DNA of 64,000 nt, from the NCBI GenBank assembly GCA_902765305.1, contig CACWZI010000022.1:26391-90390 (forward strand), read 5' to 3'. The DNA is from an uncultured Eubacteriales bacterium. GTDB taxonomy: Bacteria > Bacillota > Clostridia > Christensenellales > Aristaeellaceae. Below the pieces are notes generated by a model that had not been told where the DNA came from, ran no database searches, and saw only the letters and a program-made list of their open reading frames with translations. Of this stretch, positions 28,692 to 37,266 are shown piece after piece; the first letter of the stretch is position 1, and every line of letters begins with the position of its first letter. A program made the translations under genes and the position numbers.

Positions 28692-30529
28692 GCCGTCGCC
28701 TCCCCTCCGATGTCCAGCCCCTGGGTCTGCAGCTCGTAGACGCGGCGATAGATGCCGTCCTCCCTGATCAGCGCGTCGTGGGGGCCCTGCTGGACCACCT
28801 TGCCCTTGTCCAGGACGATGACCCGGTCCGCGCCCATCAGCGTGGTGACCCGGTGGGCGATCAGTATGACGGTGGCGCCGGCGGTGTGCTCGATCAGGGC
28901 CCGGCGGATCTTCTCGTCGGTCTGGGCGTCCACGGCGGACAGGGAGTCGTCGAAGATCATGATCGGCGTCCTGCGAATCAGCATCTGGGCGATGGCGGCC
29001 CGCTGCTTCTGGCCGCCGGACAGCGTCACACCCCGCTCGCCCACGAAGGTGTCGTAGCCGTTTGAGAAGCGCTCGATGGCCTCGTCCAGCTGTGCGATGG
29101 CGGCCGCCTCGCGCACATGGGCCCCGGTGGCCCCCTCCCTGGCCAGGCGGATGTTCTCCTCGATCGTCCGGGAGAACAGGAAGGGCTCCTGGAGCACCAG
29201 GCCCACGTTTTGACGGAGCCACTTGACCGGCATTTTCGATATATCCTTCCCGCCGACGGTGATGCGCCCGCCCTCCGGGGGCAGCGCGTACAACCGGTCC
29301 AGCAGCTGCACCAGCGTGGACTTGCCCGCGCCCGTGCCGCCCAGTATGCCCACGGTCTCGCCCTTGTGGATGGTGAAGCTGACGCCGTCCAGCACCTGCC
29401 GGTCCCCGTCGCCATAGCGGAAGGACACGTTCTCAAAGCAGATGTCCCCGTCCACTGGCGAAGTCTGGGCGTCGGGCGCGTCCTGCTCCCGGTCGGCGTT
29501 CATGATCATCCGTATGCGGTCGATGGCAATGCCCGCCTTGCTCATGTCGGCGATCACCCGGCCCAGCTCCCGCACCGGCCAGGTCAGCATGGCATTGTAG
29601 CTGACGAAGGCCACGTAATTGCCCGCGGACAGGCTGCCCCGCACGCAGAGCACCGCGCCCAGGGCCACCACCGTCAATATCTGCAGCCCGGAGACCAGGT
29701 CGCTGGTGCACCAGAACAGCGTGAGTATCTTCATCAGCCGCACCCACATGTCGGTATAGTGCTGGTTCTGGGTCTCAAAGCGCTTGCGCTCGTGCAGCTC
29801 CCGGCCAAAGGCCCGCACCACCCGCACGCCGGTCAGGTTTTCCTGGGCGATGGCCGAGAGCTTGCCCTCCTGGACGTCCGCCTCGTAAAACGCGCCGCCG
29901 ATGTGCCGGTGGAAGATGAAAGAATAGCCCACGATGACCGGGATGAAGACAAAGGTCGCCAGCGTCAGCCCCCCGTGGATCAGGCGCATATAATAAAGCG
30001 CCATCGCCAGCATCACAGAGATGCGCAACAGGCTGGTCAACCGCTCCGCCACGAAGGTCTTCACCGTCTCCACGTCCGAGGTGCAGCGCTGGATGATGTC
30101 GCCGGTCTGCTGACCGCCATACCACGCGCAGGGCAGGTGCAGGATCTGCTCGAACAGCCGATCCCGCATGTTTTTTAGCAGGGTTTCCGCGCCTATGGCA
30201 TTGAACAGCCGGAACAGGTACCGCGCCAGCGCGCCGCAGAGCGCCACGGCCACCACGATGCCCGCCACGACGCCCAGACGGCTGGTCACGAAGGCCGCGC
30301 CGCCCAGCCGCTCCAGCAGCCTGCCTGTCAGCGCGCCGGAGGCCTCCGGGGTCACGCCGATCAGCGCGTCCACGGTATAGCCGATGATCTTCGGGTTGAC
30401 GAAGTCGATCATCGCCACCGCAAAGGTCATGACCGCGCTCAACACGAACCAGCGCGCGCTGCCCTTCAGGAAAGCGACCAGCATGCGCCAGCGGGTCGGA
30501 TACCGCTCGGCGGGATTTTGGTTTTGCAT
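28688..30529 (-). CDS. ABC exporter half-transporter, degenerate-site partner
   Basis: A 613-residue membrane-ATPase protein translated first in the exporter operon. Six membrane helices span about residues 25-330. The ATPase has Walker A GGTGAGKST, signature TLSGGQKQR, and Walker B IMIFDDSLSAVDA with Asp replacing the catalytic Glu, plus H-loop IAHRVTT. It is therefore expected to form the non-hydrolysing composite site with its partner. Substrate cannot be deduced. Start ATG 30529 is followed by MQNQNPAERY. Confidence 0.93.
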   Translation of the reverse strand: MQNQNPAERYPTRWRMLVAFLKGSARWFVLSAVMTFAVAMIDFVNPKIIGYTVDALIGVTPEASGALTGRLLERLGGAAFVTSRLGVVAGIVVAVALCGALARYLFRLFNAIGAETLLKNMRDRLFEQILHLPCAWYGGQQTGDIIQRCTSDVETVKTFVAERLTSLLRISVMLAMALYYMRLIHGGLTLATFVFIPVIVGYSFIFHRHIGGAFYEADVQEGKLSAIAQENLTGVRVVRAFGRELHERKRFETQNQHYTDMWVRLMKILTLFWCTSDLVSGLQILTVVALGAVLCVRGSLSAGNYVAFVSYNAMLTWPVRELGRVIADMSKAGIAIDRIRMIMNADREQDAPDAQTSPVDGDICFENVSFRYGDGDRQVLDGVSFTIHKGETVGILGGTGAGKSTLVQLLDRLYALPPEGGRITVGGKDISKMPVKWLRQNVGLVLQEPFLFSRTIEENIRLAREGATGAHVREAAAIAQLDEAIERFSNGYDTFVGERGVTLSGGQKQRAAIAQMLIRRTPIMIFDDSLSAVDAQTDEKIRRALIEHTAGATVILIAHRVTTLMGADRVIVLDKGKVVQQGPHDALIREDGIYRRVYELQTQGLDIGGEATA

Positions 30530-30616
30530 AAGTATTGCTCCCTATGGTTTCTCTTGTTTGATTATACAGAACCCGGAAGGGGAATGCAAGGCCGGCCGAT
30601 GCGTTTTCGAGAATAT

Positions 30617-30643
30617 AAAAAAGCCCCGGCCAGATGGCCGGGG
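30617..30643 (-). terminator. Intrinsic terminator for the sugar operon
   Basis: Read on the minus strand: CCCCGGCC, loop ATCT, GGCCGGGG, C, then six T. It lies between the end of the fucU-like gene (30904) and the ABC exporter start, after repeat copy C, so transcripts of the sugar operon would cross the repeat before ending here. Confidence 0.85.
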
Positions 30644-30875
30644 AAATTCTGATTTATCGAGCTGTGCTCGATAAATCAGTATTCAGGTTTTAGGTTTTAG
30701 GGGTTAGGTTTTAGGGGTGGTGCAAATCCCTTAACGCTTCGCACGGCAGTAGTTACTACGTTTCTCGATCCTTTGAATAAAAGAAATCCGTCAGGATTTC
30801 TACCTTCTCTAACACCTAAAACCTATAACCTAAAACCTAAATACTGATTTGTCGCGCTGCGACAAATCAGTATTT
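30644..30875. mobile_element. ATACTGATTT-bounded repeat element, copy C (232 bp)
   Basis: Left hairpin (ATTCTGATTTATCGAGC, TGT, GCTCGATAAATCAGTATT), two to three AGGTTTT heptamers, a core sharing GGTGGTGCAAATCCCTTAACG and GAAATCCGTCAGGATTTC with copy A, degenerate CCTAAAA heptamers, and a right hairpin (ATACTGATTTGTCGCGC/GCGACAAATCAGTAT). Same orientation as copy A but with a shorter heptamer run and a deletion in the core. Confidence 0.8.
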
Positions 30876-30903
30876 ACCGTTCTTCTCTCACGCTGCCGCG
30901 CCT

Positions 30904-31347
30904 CTACATGACCCCCTTCTGCAAGATGATGCAGCCGTAGGGCTGGCGTTCGCTGGTGGAGATGGTGATGTAGCCCTTCATGGCTTTCTCGTAGAACTTC
31001 GAGCGCTCGATGGTGCCGACGCAGGCCACGTCGTAGCCGTGCTTCGCCACGGTATCCTTCACGGCATCCCACACCGGATTGCTCTCAACCACGATGCCGG
31101 AATCCGCGTCTGGCACGATGTACTGTATGGGCTGCTTCTCATATTCCACGTCCAGCGGCACCAGCTGGAGTATGGCGTCCAGCATCTGGACCGCGCCGAC
31201 GCCCTTGGCCTGTATGCTGACGCCGTTGGGGCACTTGGTCACGTGGGGATAGAAGTGGTCCGCGATGACGATCAGGTCGCCGTGGCCGGTGTCGGCCAGG
31301 GCCTTCAGAAGGTCGGAACCGATGATGTCGGGGATTCCTCTGAGCAT
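30904..31347 (-). CDS. FucU/RbsD-family sugar mutarotase
   Basis: A 147-residue mutarotase interconverting sugar anomers so that imported sugar matches the next enzyme. The start MLRGIPDIIGSDLLKALADT and the conserved GHGDLIVIADHFYP (catalytic His/Asp region) are typical of the FucU branch; YGCIILQKGVM is the conserved C-terminus. Last gene of the nine-gene operon. GGAGGAT precedes ATG 31347. FucU acts on L-fucose in E. coli; the sugar here may differ. Confidence 0.88.
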   Translation of the reverse strand: MLRGIPDIIGSDLLKALADTGHGDLIVIADHFYPHVTKCPNGVSIQAKGVGAVQMLDAILQLVPLDVEYEKQPIQYIVPDADSGIVVESNPVWDAVKDTVAKHGYDVACVGTIERSKFYEKAMKGYITISTSERQPYGCIILQKGVM

Positions 31348-31390
31348 GGTGATGATCCTCCTTCTCTGTTTTTGTTCATGTCTCGGCAGT

Positions 31391-32866
31391 CTATACCCGC
31401 ACGCGGCGCACGGCGTCCTGCCAGCCCGCGTATTTCTCGTCGCGCGCTTGCGCCGACATCTCCGGCGCGTAGGCGGTGCGCTTCAGCACATTGAACACGT
31501 TCTCCTCGTACAGCCCACAGGCGAGCCCCGCCGCCCAGGCCGCGCCGATGCCGGAGAGCTCCTCGGAATCGGGGATGCGCACCGGGATGCCCAGCATGTC
31601 GCTCTGGAACTGCATGAGATACCCGTTGCGGGTCGGGCCGCCGTCCACCCGCAGCTCGCCGATGGGCACGCCGGCACTTTCCCCCATCGCCTTCACGATG
31701 TCGGTGATCTGGTAGGCGATGCAGTCCAGCGCCGCGCGAACGACCTCGTTCTTGCCTGTGGTGCGGCTCATACCCACGATGGCAGCGCGGGCGCCGCTGT
31801 CCCAGTAGGGTGCGCCCAGGCCGGAGAAGGCCGGCACGAGGTAGCAGCTGTCGCCGGGGTTGGCCGTCCGGGCCAGCGCCTCGGTCTCCCCCGGCCCTTC
31901 GATCAGCTTCAAATCGTCCTTCAGCCAGGTGATCACCGCACCGGTGTAGTTGATGTTGCCCTCCAGCACGTAGTTCACCTTACCGCCGATCTTCCAGGCC
32001 AGGCTGGTCACCACGCCCAGGTCGCTGAACACGGGCTTTTCCCCGATGTTCATCATGATGGAGGAACCGGTGCCGTAGGTCGCCTTGGTCATGCCGGGCC
32101 TGAGGCAGCCCTGTCCGAACAGCGCGCCGTGACTGTCCCCCAGCACGCCGCGAATGGGGATGGGTTTTGCCAGCCATCCGTCAAAGTCGGTCACGCCGAA
32201 GTCGCCGTCGGAATCGGTAACCGTCGCCATGCAGGCGGGGTCAATGCCGAACAGCTCGAGCAGCTCTGCGTCCCAGGCCAGCGTGTTGATGTTGAAAAGC
32301 TGGGTGCGGGAGGCGTTGGAATAGTCGGTGCAGTGCCGATGGTCGGCGGACAGGTTGTAAACCAGCCAGCTGTCGATGGTGCCCACGCAGATCTCGCCGG
32401 CCCTCGCCCGTTCGGCGACGCCCTCGACATTCTGCATGATCCAGGCCAGCTTGGCCGCCGGGAAGTAGGGCGACAGCTGAAGCCCTGTGGTCCGGCGCAC
32501 CATCTCGCCATAGCCCCGCTGGGCCAGCCCCTCGCAGATCGCCGCGCCCCGGGCGCACTGCCACACGATGGCGTTGTAGACCGGCTTGCCGGTGGCGCGG
32601 TCCCAGGCCACGGAGGTCTCCCGCTGATTGCTGAGGCCCAGCGCGTCGATTTCAGACTTGTCGATGCCGGCCTTTTCCACCACGTCCCTGGCCACCTGCA
32701 GGGTATTGGCCAGGATCTCCGCCGGGTCGTGCTCCACCCAGCCCCTTTCGTCGACGATCTGCCGGTGGGGCCGGTCCGCCCGGCACAGCAGCGCCCCGCG
32801 TTCGTCGAACAGCAGCGCCTTGGTGCCCTGGGTGGACTGGTCAATACTCAGTATGTATTTGCTCAT
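31391..32866 (-). CDS. FGGY-family carbohydrate kinase
   Basis: A 491-residue sugar kinase of the glycerol/xylulose kinase superfamily. N-terminal ATPase motifs SIDQSTQGTKALLFDE and GLSNQRETSVAWDRATG resemble glycerol kinase; the second lobe has GDSHGALFGQG, ATYGTGSS and RVDGGPTRNGYLMQF. In this operon it probably phosphorylates the ketose made by the isomerase. I chose ATG 32866 because AAGGAG sits five bases upstream; an in-frame GTG at 32872 overlaps that site. The precise sugar is uncertain, and because of its glycerol-kinase-like sequence it could be misnamed glycerol kinase. Confidence 0.88.
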   Translation of the reverse strand: MSKYILSIDQSTQGTKALLFDERGALLCRADRPHRQIVDERGWVEHDPAEILANTLQVARDVVEKAGIDKSEIDALGLSNQRETSVAWDRATGKPVYNAIVWQCARGAAICEGLAQRGYGEMVRRTTGLQLSPYFPAAKLAWIMQNVEGVAERARAGEICVGTIDSWLVYNLSADHRHCTDYSNASRTQLFNINTLAWDAELLELFGIDPACMATVTDSDGDFGVTDFDGWLAKPIPIRGVLGDSHGALFGQGCLRPGMTKATYGTGSSIMMNIGEKPVFSDLGVVTSLAWKIGGKVNYVLEGNINYTGAVITWLKDDLKLIEGPGETEALARTANPGDSCYLVPAFSGLGAPYWDSGARAAIVGMSRTTGKNEVVRAALDCIAYQITDIVKAMGESAGVPIGELRVDGGPTRNGYLMQFQSDMLGIPVRIPDSEELSGIGAAWAAGLACGLYEENVFNVLKRTAYAPEMSAQARDEKYAGWQDAVRRVRV

Positions 32867-32885
32867 GTTCACTCCTTATACATAT

Positions 32886-32921
32886 CGGCATACCGGGGAA
32901 ATGCATTTCCCCGGTATGCCG
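32886..32921. repeat. Perfect 36-base palindrome between transketolase and kinase genes
   Basis: CGGCATACCGGGGAAATG followed directly by its reverse complement. In the operon mRNA this forms an 18-pair stem with essentially no loop (about 16 pairs if four bases are left unpaired). No T-run follows on the minus strand, so it is more likely an mRNA processing or stability element than a terminator. Confidence 0.75.
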
Positions 32922-32926
32922 ACTTT

Positions 32927-33856
32927 TTACAGATTCTCTCTGATCGTCTTCACGATCCCCTCGGCGTTCAACCCGTAGTGGTCGAACACCTCTTTCGACG
33001 TGCCGGTGATGACCGGGGCGTCGGGCAGGGCCAGGTTGATGACCTTCTTCGGGTCGTTGGCGCCGATGACCTGGCTGACCATGCTGCCCAGGCCGCCGAA
33101 GGGACTGTGCTCCTCCACGGTCACGACGACCTTCTTGCCCTTCGCGGCGGCCAGCAGGCCGTTCGCGTCCAGGGGCTTGACGCAGTACATGTCCAGCACG
33201 GTAGCGGATATGCCCTGCGCCTTCAGCAGCGCCGCCGCGTCCTTGGCGGGCCTGACCATCTCGCCGCAGGCCACGATCAGGGCGTCGCTGCCCTCGCAAA
33301 CCACAGTGGCCTTGTCCATCTCGAAGGGGCAGTTGCCCTCCTCGTAGGTGTCCTCCACGGCGTTGCGGCCAGTGCGAATGTAGGCGGGCTTCTCGTCCTT
33401 CAGGAGCGCCTCGAACAGGCAGCGGGTCTGGAAGCGGTCGGAGGGCAGGTACACCCGCATGCCGGGAATGGAGGCCATGGCCGCGATGTCCTGGGCGGAG
33501 TGGTGGCTCATGCCCAGCGCGCCGTAGCTGACGCCGCCGGAAATGCCGATCAGCTTCACGTTGGTATTGGAGTAGGCGCAGTCCACCTTGGCCTGCTCGT
33601 AGGAGCGGGTGGACAGGAAGGACGCCGGGGAGGCTGCGTAGGGCTTCTTGCCCATCTTCGCCAGGCCCGCGGAGATGCCCACCAGGTCCTGCTCGGCGAT
33701 GCCGACCTCGACGAACTGGTCCGGGAATTCCTTGGAGAACGGGGCCAGCGACGCGGAGCCGCGGCTGTCGCTGCACAGCACCACGATGTCCTTGTCGGTC
33801 TTGGCATGCTCGGAGAGGACTTCACAGATGATCTGACGATTCGTTATCTTGTTCAT
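32927..33856 (-). CDS. Transketolase, C-terminal subunit
   Basis: A 309-residue subunit holding the pyrimidine-binding and C-terminal domains of a split transketolase. Recognisable segments: FVEVGIAEQDLVGISAGLAKMG with the conserved Glu that activates thiamine, GISGGVSYGALGMSHHS and PSDRFQTRCLFEALL; the C-terminal domain has VVVTVEEHSPFGGLGSMVSQ. It works with the overlapping upstream N-terminal subunit to move two-carbon units between sugar phosphates. ATG 33856 overlaps the partner stop (ATGA). Confidence 0.93.
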   Translation of the reverse strand: MNKITNRQIICEVLSEHAKTDKDIVVLCSDSRGSASLAPFSKEFPDQFVEVGIAEQDLVGISAGLAKMGKKPYAASPASFLSTRSYEQAKVDCAYSNTNVKLIGISGGVSYGALGMSHHSAQDIAAMASIPGMRVYLPSDRFQTRCLFEALLKDEKPAYIRTGRNAVEDTYEEGNCPFEMDKATVVCEGSDALIVACGEMVRPAKDAAALLKAQGISATVLDMYCVKPLDANGLLAAAKGKKVVVTVEEHSPFGGLGSMVSQVIGANDPKKVINLALPDAPVITGTSKEVFDHYGLNAEGIVKTIRENL

Positions 33857-34776
33857 ATTCTCGCCCCCTCCCTTTCGCTACGCTCGGTGAGGGGTTTCGC
33901 CTGCGTCTTGCTTTGCTGCGCTTGCAGGCTCAGTCCGCCCTCCGGTCGGACGCTCTGCGCTGCCTCCTCGTGTGCCTTCAGGTCCTTCATGATCTGCTCG
34001 TATTCCTCGGCGCTGGGCACATGATGGTGCCAGCTCGCCTTGTTCTCCATGACGCTGGAGCCCTTGCCCTTGGTGGTGTTGGCGACGATCAGGGTGGGCT
34101 TGCCCTTGACGTCCTTTGCGGCATCGAAGGCCGCGTTCATGGCGTCGATGTCATTGCCGTCCACGCTGAGCACGTTCCAGCCGAAGGCCGCGAAGCGTTC
34201 CTCCACGGAATCCTGATGCATGACTTCCTCGGTGGTGCCGGAGATCTGCAGCCGGTTGCGGTCGATCACGGCGCAGAGGTTGTCCAGCTTATACTGGGTG
34301 GCGCTCATCGCGCCCTCCCACACGGAGCCCTCGGCCAGCTCGCCGTCGCCCATCACCACGTAGGTGCGGCTGGGGCGCTTGTCCATCTTCTGGGCCAGCG
34401 CCATGCCCACCGCCACGGGCAGCCCGTGGCCCAGGGAGCCGGAGTTCATCTCGATGCCGGGCAGCTTGTTGTTGGGATGGCCGATGAACTTGCTGCCGAA
34501 CTGGCTGTACTCCCTGATGACCTGTTCGATGGGGAAAAAGCCCTTCTCGGCCAGCACCGCGTAGAGGGTCTCCACGCAGTGGCCCTTGCTCATCACGAAC
34601 ATATCCCGGTTGGGATCGTCCTGGTTCTCGGGGCTGATGTTCATGGCGTGAAAGTACAGCGCGACCATGGTCTCCATCACGCTCATATCCCCGCCGATGT
34701 GCCCCGCCTTGCCCGCCATGATCATGTCGACCACGTTTTGGCGGAGCTTGTATGATAGCGCTTTCAGGTTTTGCAT
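33853..34776 (-). CDS. Transketolase, N-terminal (thiamine diphosphate-binding) subunit, with an odd C-terminal tail
   Basis: A 307-residue subunit with GKAGHIGGDMSVMETMVALY, FVMSKGHCVETLYAVL, SGSLGHGLPVAVGMALAQKM and the ThDP/Mg motif MGDGELAEGSVWEGA...DRNRLQISG. The normal domain ends near EEYEQIMKDLKAHEEA (about residue 275). The last 30 or so residues (SVRPEGGLSLQAQQSKTQAK, then a TERSEREG-rich end) are low-complexity and unlike the family. The DNA there is rich in short inverted motifs, so the tail may derive from a repeat insertion. Start ATG 34776. Confidence 0.9.
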   Translation of the reverse strand: MQNLKALSYKLRQNVVDMIMAGKAGHIGGDMSVMETMVALYFHAMNISPENQDDPNRDMFVMSKGHCVETLYAVLAEKGFFPIEQVIREYSQFGSKFIGHPNNKLPGIEMNSGSLGHGLPVAVGMALAQKMDKRPSRTYVVMGDGELAEGSVWEGAMSATQYKLDNLCAVIDRNRLQISGTTEEVMHQDSVEERFAAFGWNVLSVDGNDIDAMNAAFDAAKDVKGKPTLIVANTTKGKGSSVMENKASWHHHVPSAEEYEQIMKDLKAHEEAAQSVRPEGGLSLQAQQSKTQAKPLTERSEREGARI

Positions 34777-34779
34777 GTT

Positions 34780-36204
34780 TTACACCTCGTCAAACACAAC
34801 GTCTTCTCCGTGCAGGTAAGCGAGAACCTTGTCCTCGATGGGATCGTACAGGTCGGGCTTCACGCCGATGTACTTGCAGGCCTCGTAGACCACCGGCACC
34901 ACGTCGCCGTGGATGGCCGCCACGTGGTGGATGTAGGGGCCCTCGACCACCTTCGCCTCCAGGCGCTTGAGGTTGTTGACCTCCACCCACACATAGGTGC
35001 CGCGGGTCCAGGGGCCGTCGATGCCACGGGCGTGGCCCAGCAGGATCGAATACTCGCCGTCGTCGCCGTCGAAGCGCACCAGGCTCATGGGGCCGTGCTT
35101 GGCCTCGGCGGACACCGCGCCGTTCTGGGGGAAGGCCACCGGCACGCAGATGCTGGGCTTTTCCTTCGCAACGCTGATCGGCCAGGGGCCACAGTGCTGC
35201 AGCAGCTCGCCGTTGTCGTTGTCCGGGTGGCGCACGGTCCAGTCGCTGAACATGACCCGGCGCTCGCCCATGGCGGCCGCCTCGGCGATCAGCTGGGAGA
35301 TCGCGCCGTGGATGTCGGTCTCGCAGATCACCGGGATGCCCTCTTCGTTGAGCAGCGCGTTGGCGGCGCAGGGCATGATGTGAATCTCGTCCTGCAGCGC
35401 GTTCCAGCACTGTATGGCGATGGCGTTGCAGCCATACTTCGTGGCCAGGCTCTTCATGGCCACCTTCAGCGCGGCGACCTCGGTAAGGCCCGCCTCGTCG
35501 ATGGAACAAGTCATGTTCTCGTGACAGTAATCGACGACCTTCTGGACCTCGGTCTTTTCTTCCTTCCACTTGCGCATCTCAGCATACAGCTCGGGCAGCG
35601 GGATGGGGGCCAGCTGGATGTTGAACTTCTCCAGCAGCTCGCCCTCGTTGCACATGGTGCTCCAGAAGTCGAAGGGACGCGGCCCGATCTGCAGGATGCG
35701 GGTAGACCTAAACACCTTGACCACGTTGCACACGGCCAGGAAGTCGCGGATGCCCCGCTCGAACTCCGGGTCCTCCAGGTTGCAGTTGTTCATGTAGGTG
35801 AAGGGCACCTTGAAGCGGCGCAGCACCTTGCCGGTGGCGAACAGGCCGCACTGGCTGTCGCGCAGCCGCATGCCCTTCTCGTCCGGGCGCTCGTCCCGGG
35901 GGCCCCACAGCAGCACCGGCACGCCCAGGGCCTTGGCCAGGCGGGCGCACTCGTACTCGGTGCCGAAATTCGCGTGGGGTATGAACAGGCCGTCCACCTT
36001 TTCACGCTTGAACTTCTCGATGATCTTCTCCAGGCCCGCATCGTCGAACAGCAGGCCCTCGTCGTTCACGTCGTCGATGTCCACGAAGTCGATTTTCAGT
36101 TCCCGCAGCCGGTTCGCGGTCAGCTTGCGGTATTCCAGCGCGGCCGGCGCGCTGAATATGGCGCGCCGCGTCGGCGCATAGCCCAATTTGATATTTGCAG
36201 CCAT
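34780..36204 (-). CDS. L-fucose/L-arabinose isomerase family protein
   Basis: A 474-residue aldose-ketose isomerase-like protein. It has the central NNCNLEDPEFERGIRDFL and FGTEYECARLAKALGVPVLL segments, and probable metal-ligand motifs in NALQDEIHIMPC and CETDIHGAISQLI (the E and D of the family), with a late His in GPYIHHVAAIHGD. In the operon it would convert the imported aldose to a ketose for the FGGY kinase. It is four bases upstream of the transketolase gene. True FucI is longer (about 590 residues); this belongs to a shorter branch whose substrate is unknown. Confidence 0.8.
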   Translation of the reverse strand: MAANIKLGYAPTRRAIFSAPAALEYRKLTANRLRELKIDFVDIDDVNDEGLLFDDAGLEKIIEKFKREKVDGLFIPHANFGTEYECARLAKALGVPVLLWGPRDERPDEKGMRLRDSQCGLFATGKVLRRFKVPFTYMNNCNLEDPEFERGIRDFLAVCNVVKVFRSTRILQIGPRPFDFWSTMCNEGELLEKFNIQLAPIPLPELYAEMRKWKEEKTEVQKVVDYCHENMTCSIDEAGLTEVAALKVAMKSLATKYGCNAIAIQCWNALQDEIHIMPCAANALLNEEGIPVICETDIHGAISQLIAEAAAMGERRVMFSDWTVRHPDNDNGELLQHCGPWPISVAKEKPSICVPVAFPQNGAVSAEAKHGPMSLVRFDGDDGEYSILLGHARGIDGPWTRGTYVWVEVNNLKRLEAKVVEGPYIHHVAAIHGDVVPVVYEACKYIGVKPDLYDPIEDKVLAYLHGEDVVFDEV

Positions 36205-36219
36205 GATATTATTCCTTTC

Positions 36220-37254
36220 TTATTTGGCCTCATTCCGCGCCTGCAGCGCCATCTTGGCCTGCAAATTGCGCTGGGTCTGGTCGATGACGACGGCGAGTAT
36301 GATCACGACGCCGCGGATGATCTTCTGCCAGAACTCGGAAACGCCGCACATGGTCATGCCGTCGTTGATGACGCCGATGACGAACGCGCCGACGATGGTG
36401 CCCACGATGGTGCCGGAGCCGCCGGCCATGGACGTGCCGCCCAGGACGGTGGCCGCGATGGCGTTCATCTCCCAGCCGTCGCCGGAGGCGGGATGCGCAG
36501 CGGACAGCTGCGCGGTGTTGATCAGGCCGATCCACGCGGCGCAGAAGCCGGAGATGATGTAGACCAGTATCTTCACCCGGTCGGCCTTGATGCCCGACAG
36601 CTTGGCGGACTTCTCGTTGCCGCCCACGGCCAGTATGTGCCAGCCGATGTGGGTGCGCTTGAGCAGCACCGCCGCCAGTATGGCCAGCACCGCGAACACG
36701 TACACGCCCGCGGGGATGTTCAGCCAGTTGGTGCCCAGCGCCTTCAGGCCCACGTTGCCCAGGCCCTCATAGCCGGAGATCTTCGAGAACGTCGCGCCGT
36801 TGGAGCGCAGGTTCGCCAGGCCCCGGCAGATGTACATGGTGCCCAGCGTTGCGATGAAGGCCGCCACGTTCAGCTTAGTGATGATCAGGCCGTTGATCAG
36901 GCCGATCAGGCAGCCCACCAGCAGCATCAGCACGATGACGGCGGGCACGGTGAAGTAGATGGTCTTGCCGCCGATGGTCAGGCCCTCCTGGATCAGGCCG
37001 CCGGCCAGCATGCCCGTCAGGCCCACCACCGAGCCCACGGAAAGGTCGATGCCGCCGGTGATGATGACGAAGGTCATGCCCAGGGCCAGTATGCCGTACA
37101 GCGCCACGTGCTTGGCGACCATCGTCAGCGTGCTGGGCTGCAGGAAGGAAGACGACGCAAAGCTGAAGAAGATGACCAGTATGATCAGCACGATGAAGGT
37201 ACGGCCCTTCAACAGGGTCATCAACAGCTGGTTGTTGTTCTTTTTCATATTCAT
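36220..37254 (-). CDS. Ribose-type ABC transporter permease (RbsC family)
   Basis: A 344-residue membrane protein with about nine to ten hydrophobic segments and the conserved MTFVIITGGIDLSVGSVVGL and NGLIITKLNVAAFIATLGTM motifs of the RbsC/XylH/AraH group. It forms the channel for sugar uptake with the ATPase encoded just upstream. ATG 37254 or 37248 could be the start; GGAG precedes both. Confidence 0.94.
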   Translation of the reverse strand: MNMKKNNNQLLMTLLKGRTFIVLIILVIFFSFASSSFLQPSTLTMVAKHVALYGILALGMTFVIITGGIDLSVGSVVGLTGMLAGGLIQEGLTIGGKTIYFTVPAVIVLMLLVGCLIGLINGLIITKLNVAAFIATLGTMYICRGLANLRSNGATFSKISGYEGLGNVGLKALGTNWLNIPAGVYVFAVLAILAAVLLKRTHIGWHILAVGGNEKSAKLSGIKADRVKILVYIISGFCAAWIGLINTAQLSAAHPASGDGWEMNAIAATVLGGTSMAGGSGTIVGTIVGAFVIGVINDGMTMCGVSEFWQKIIRGVVIILAVVIDQTQRNLQAKMALQARNEAK

Positions 37255-37266
37255 ACCACTCCTGTC

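Noticed and set aside
26889-29222. Longer 777-residue version of the second ABC exporter gene
   Set aside because: The extra N-terminus overlaps the partner gene and is Gly/Arg-rich nonsense; ATG 28691 with an ATGA overlap is the natural start.
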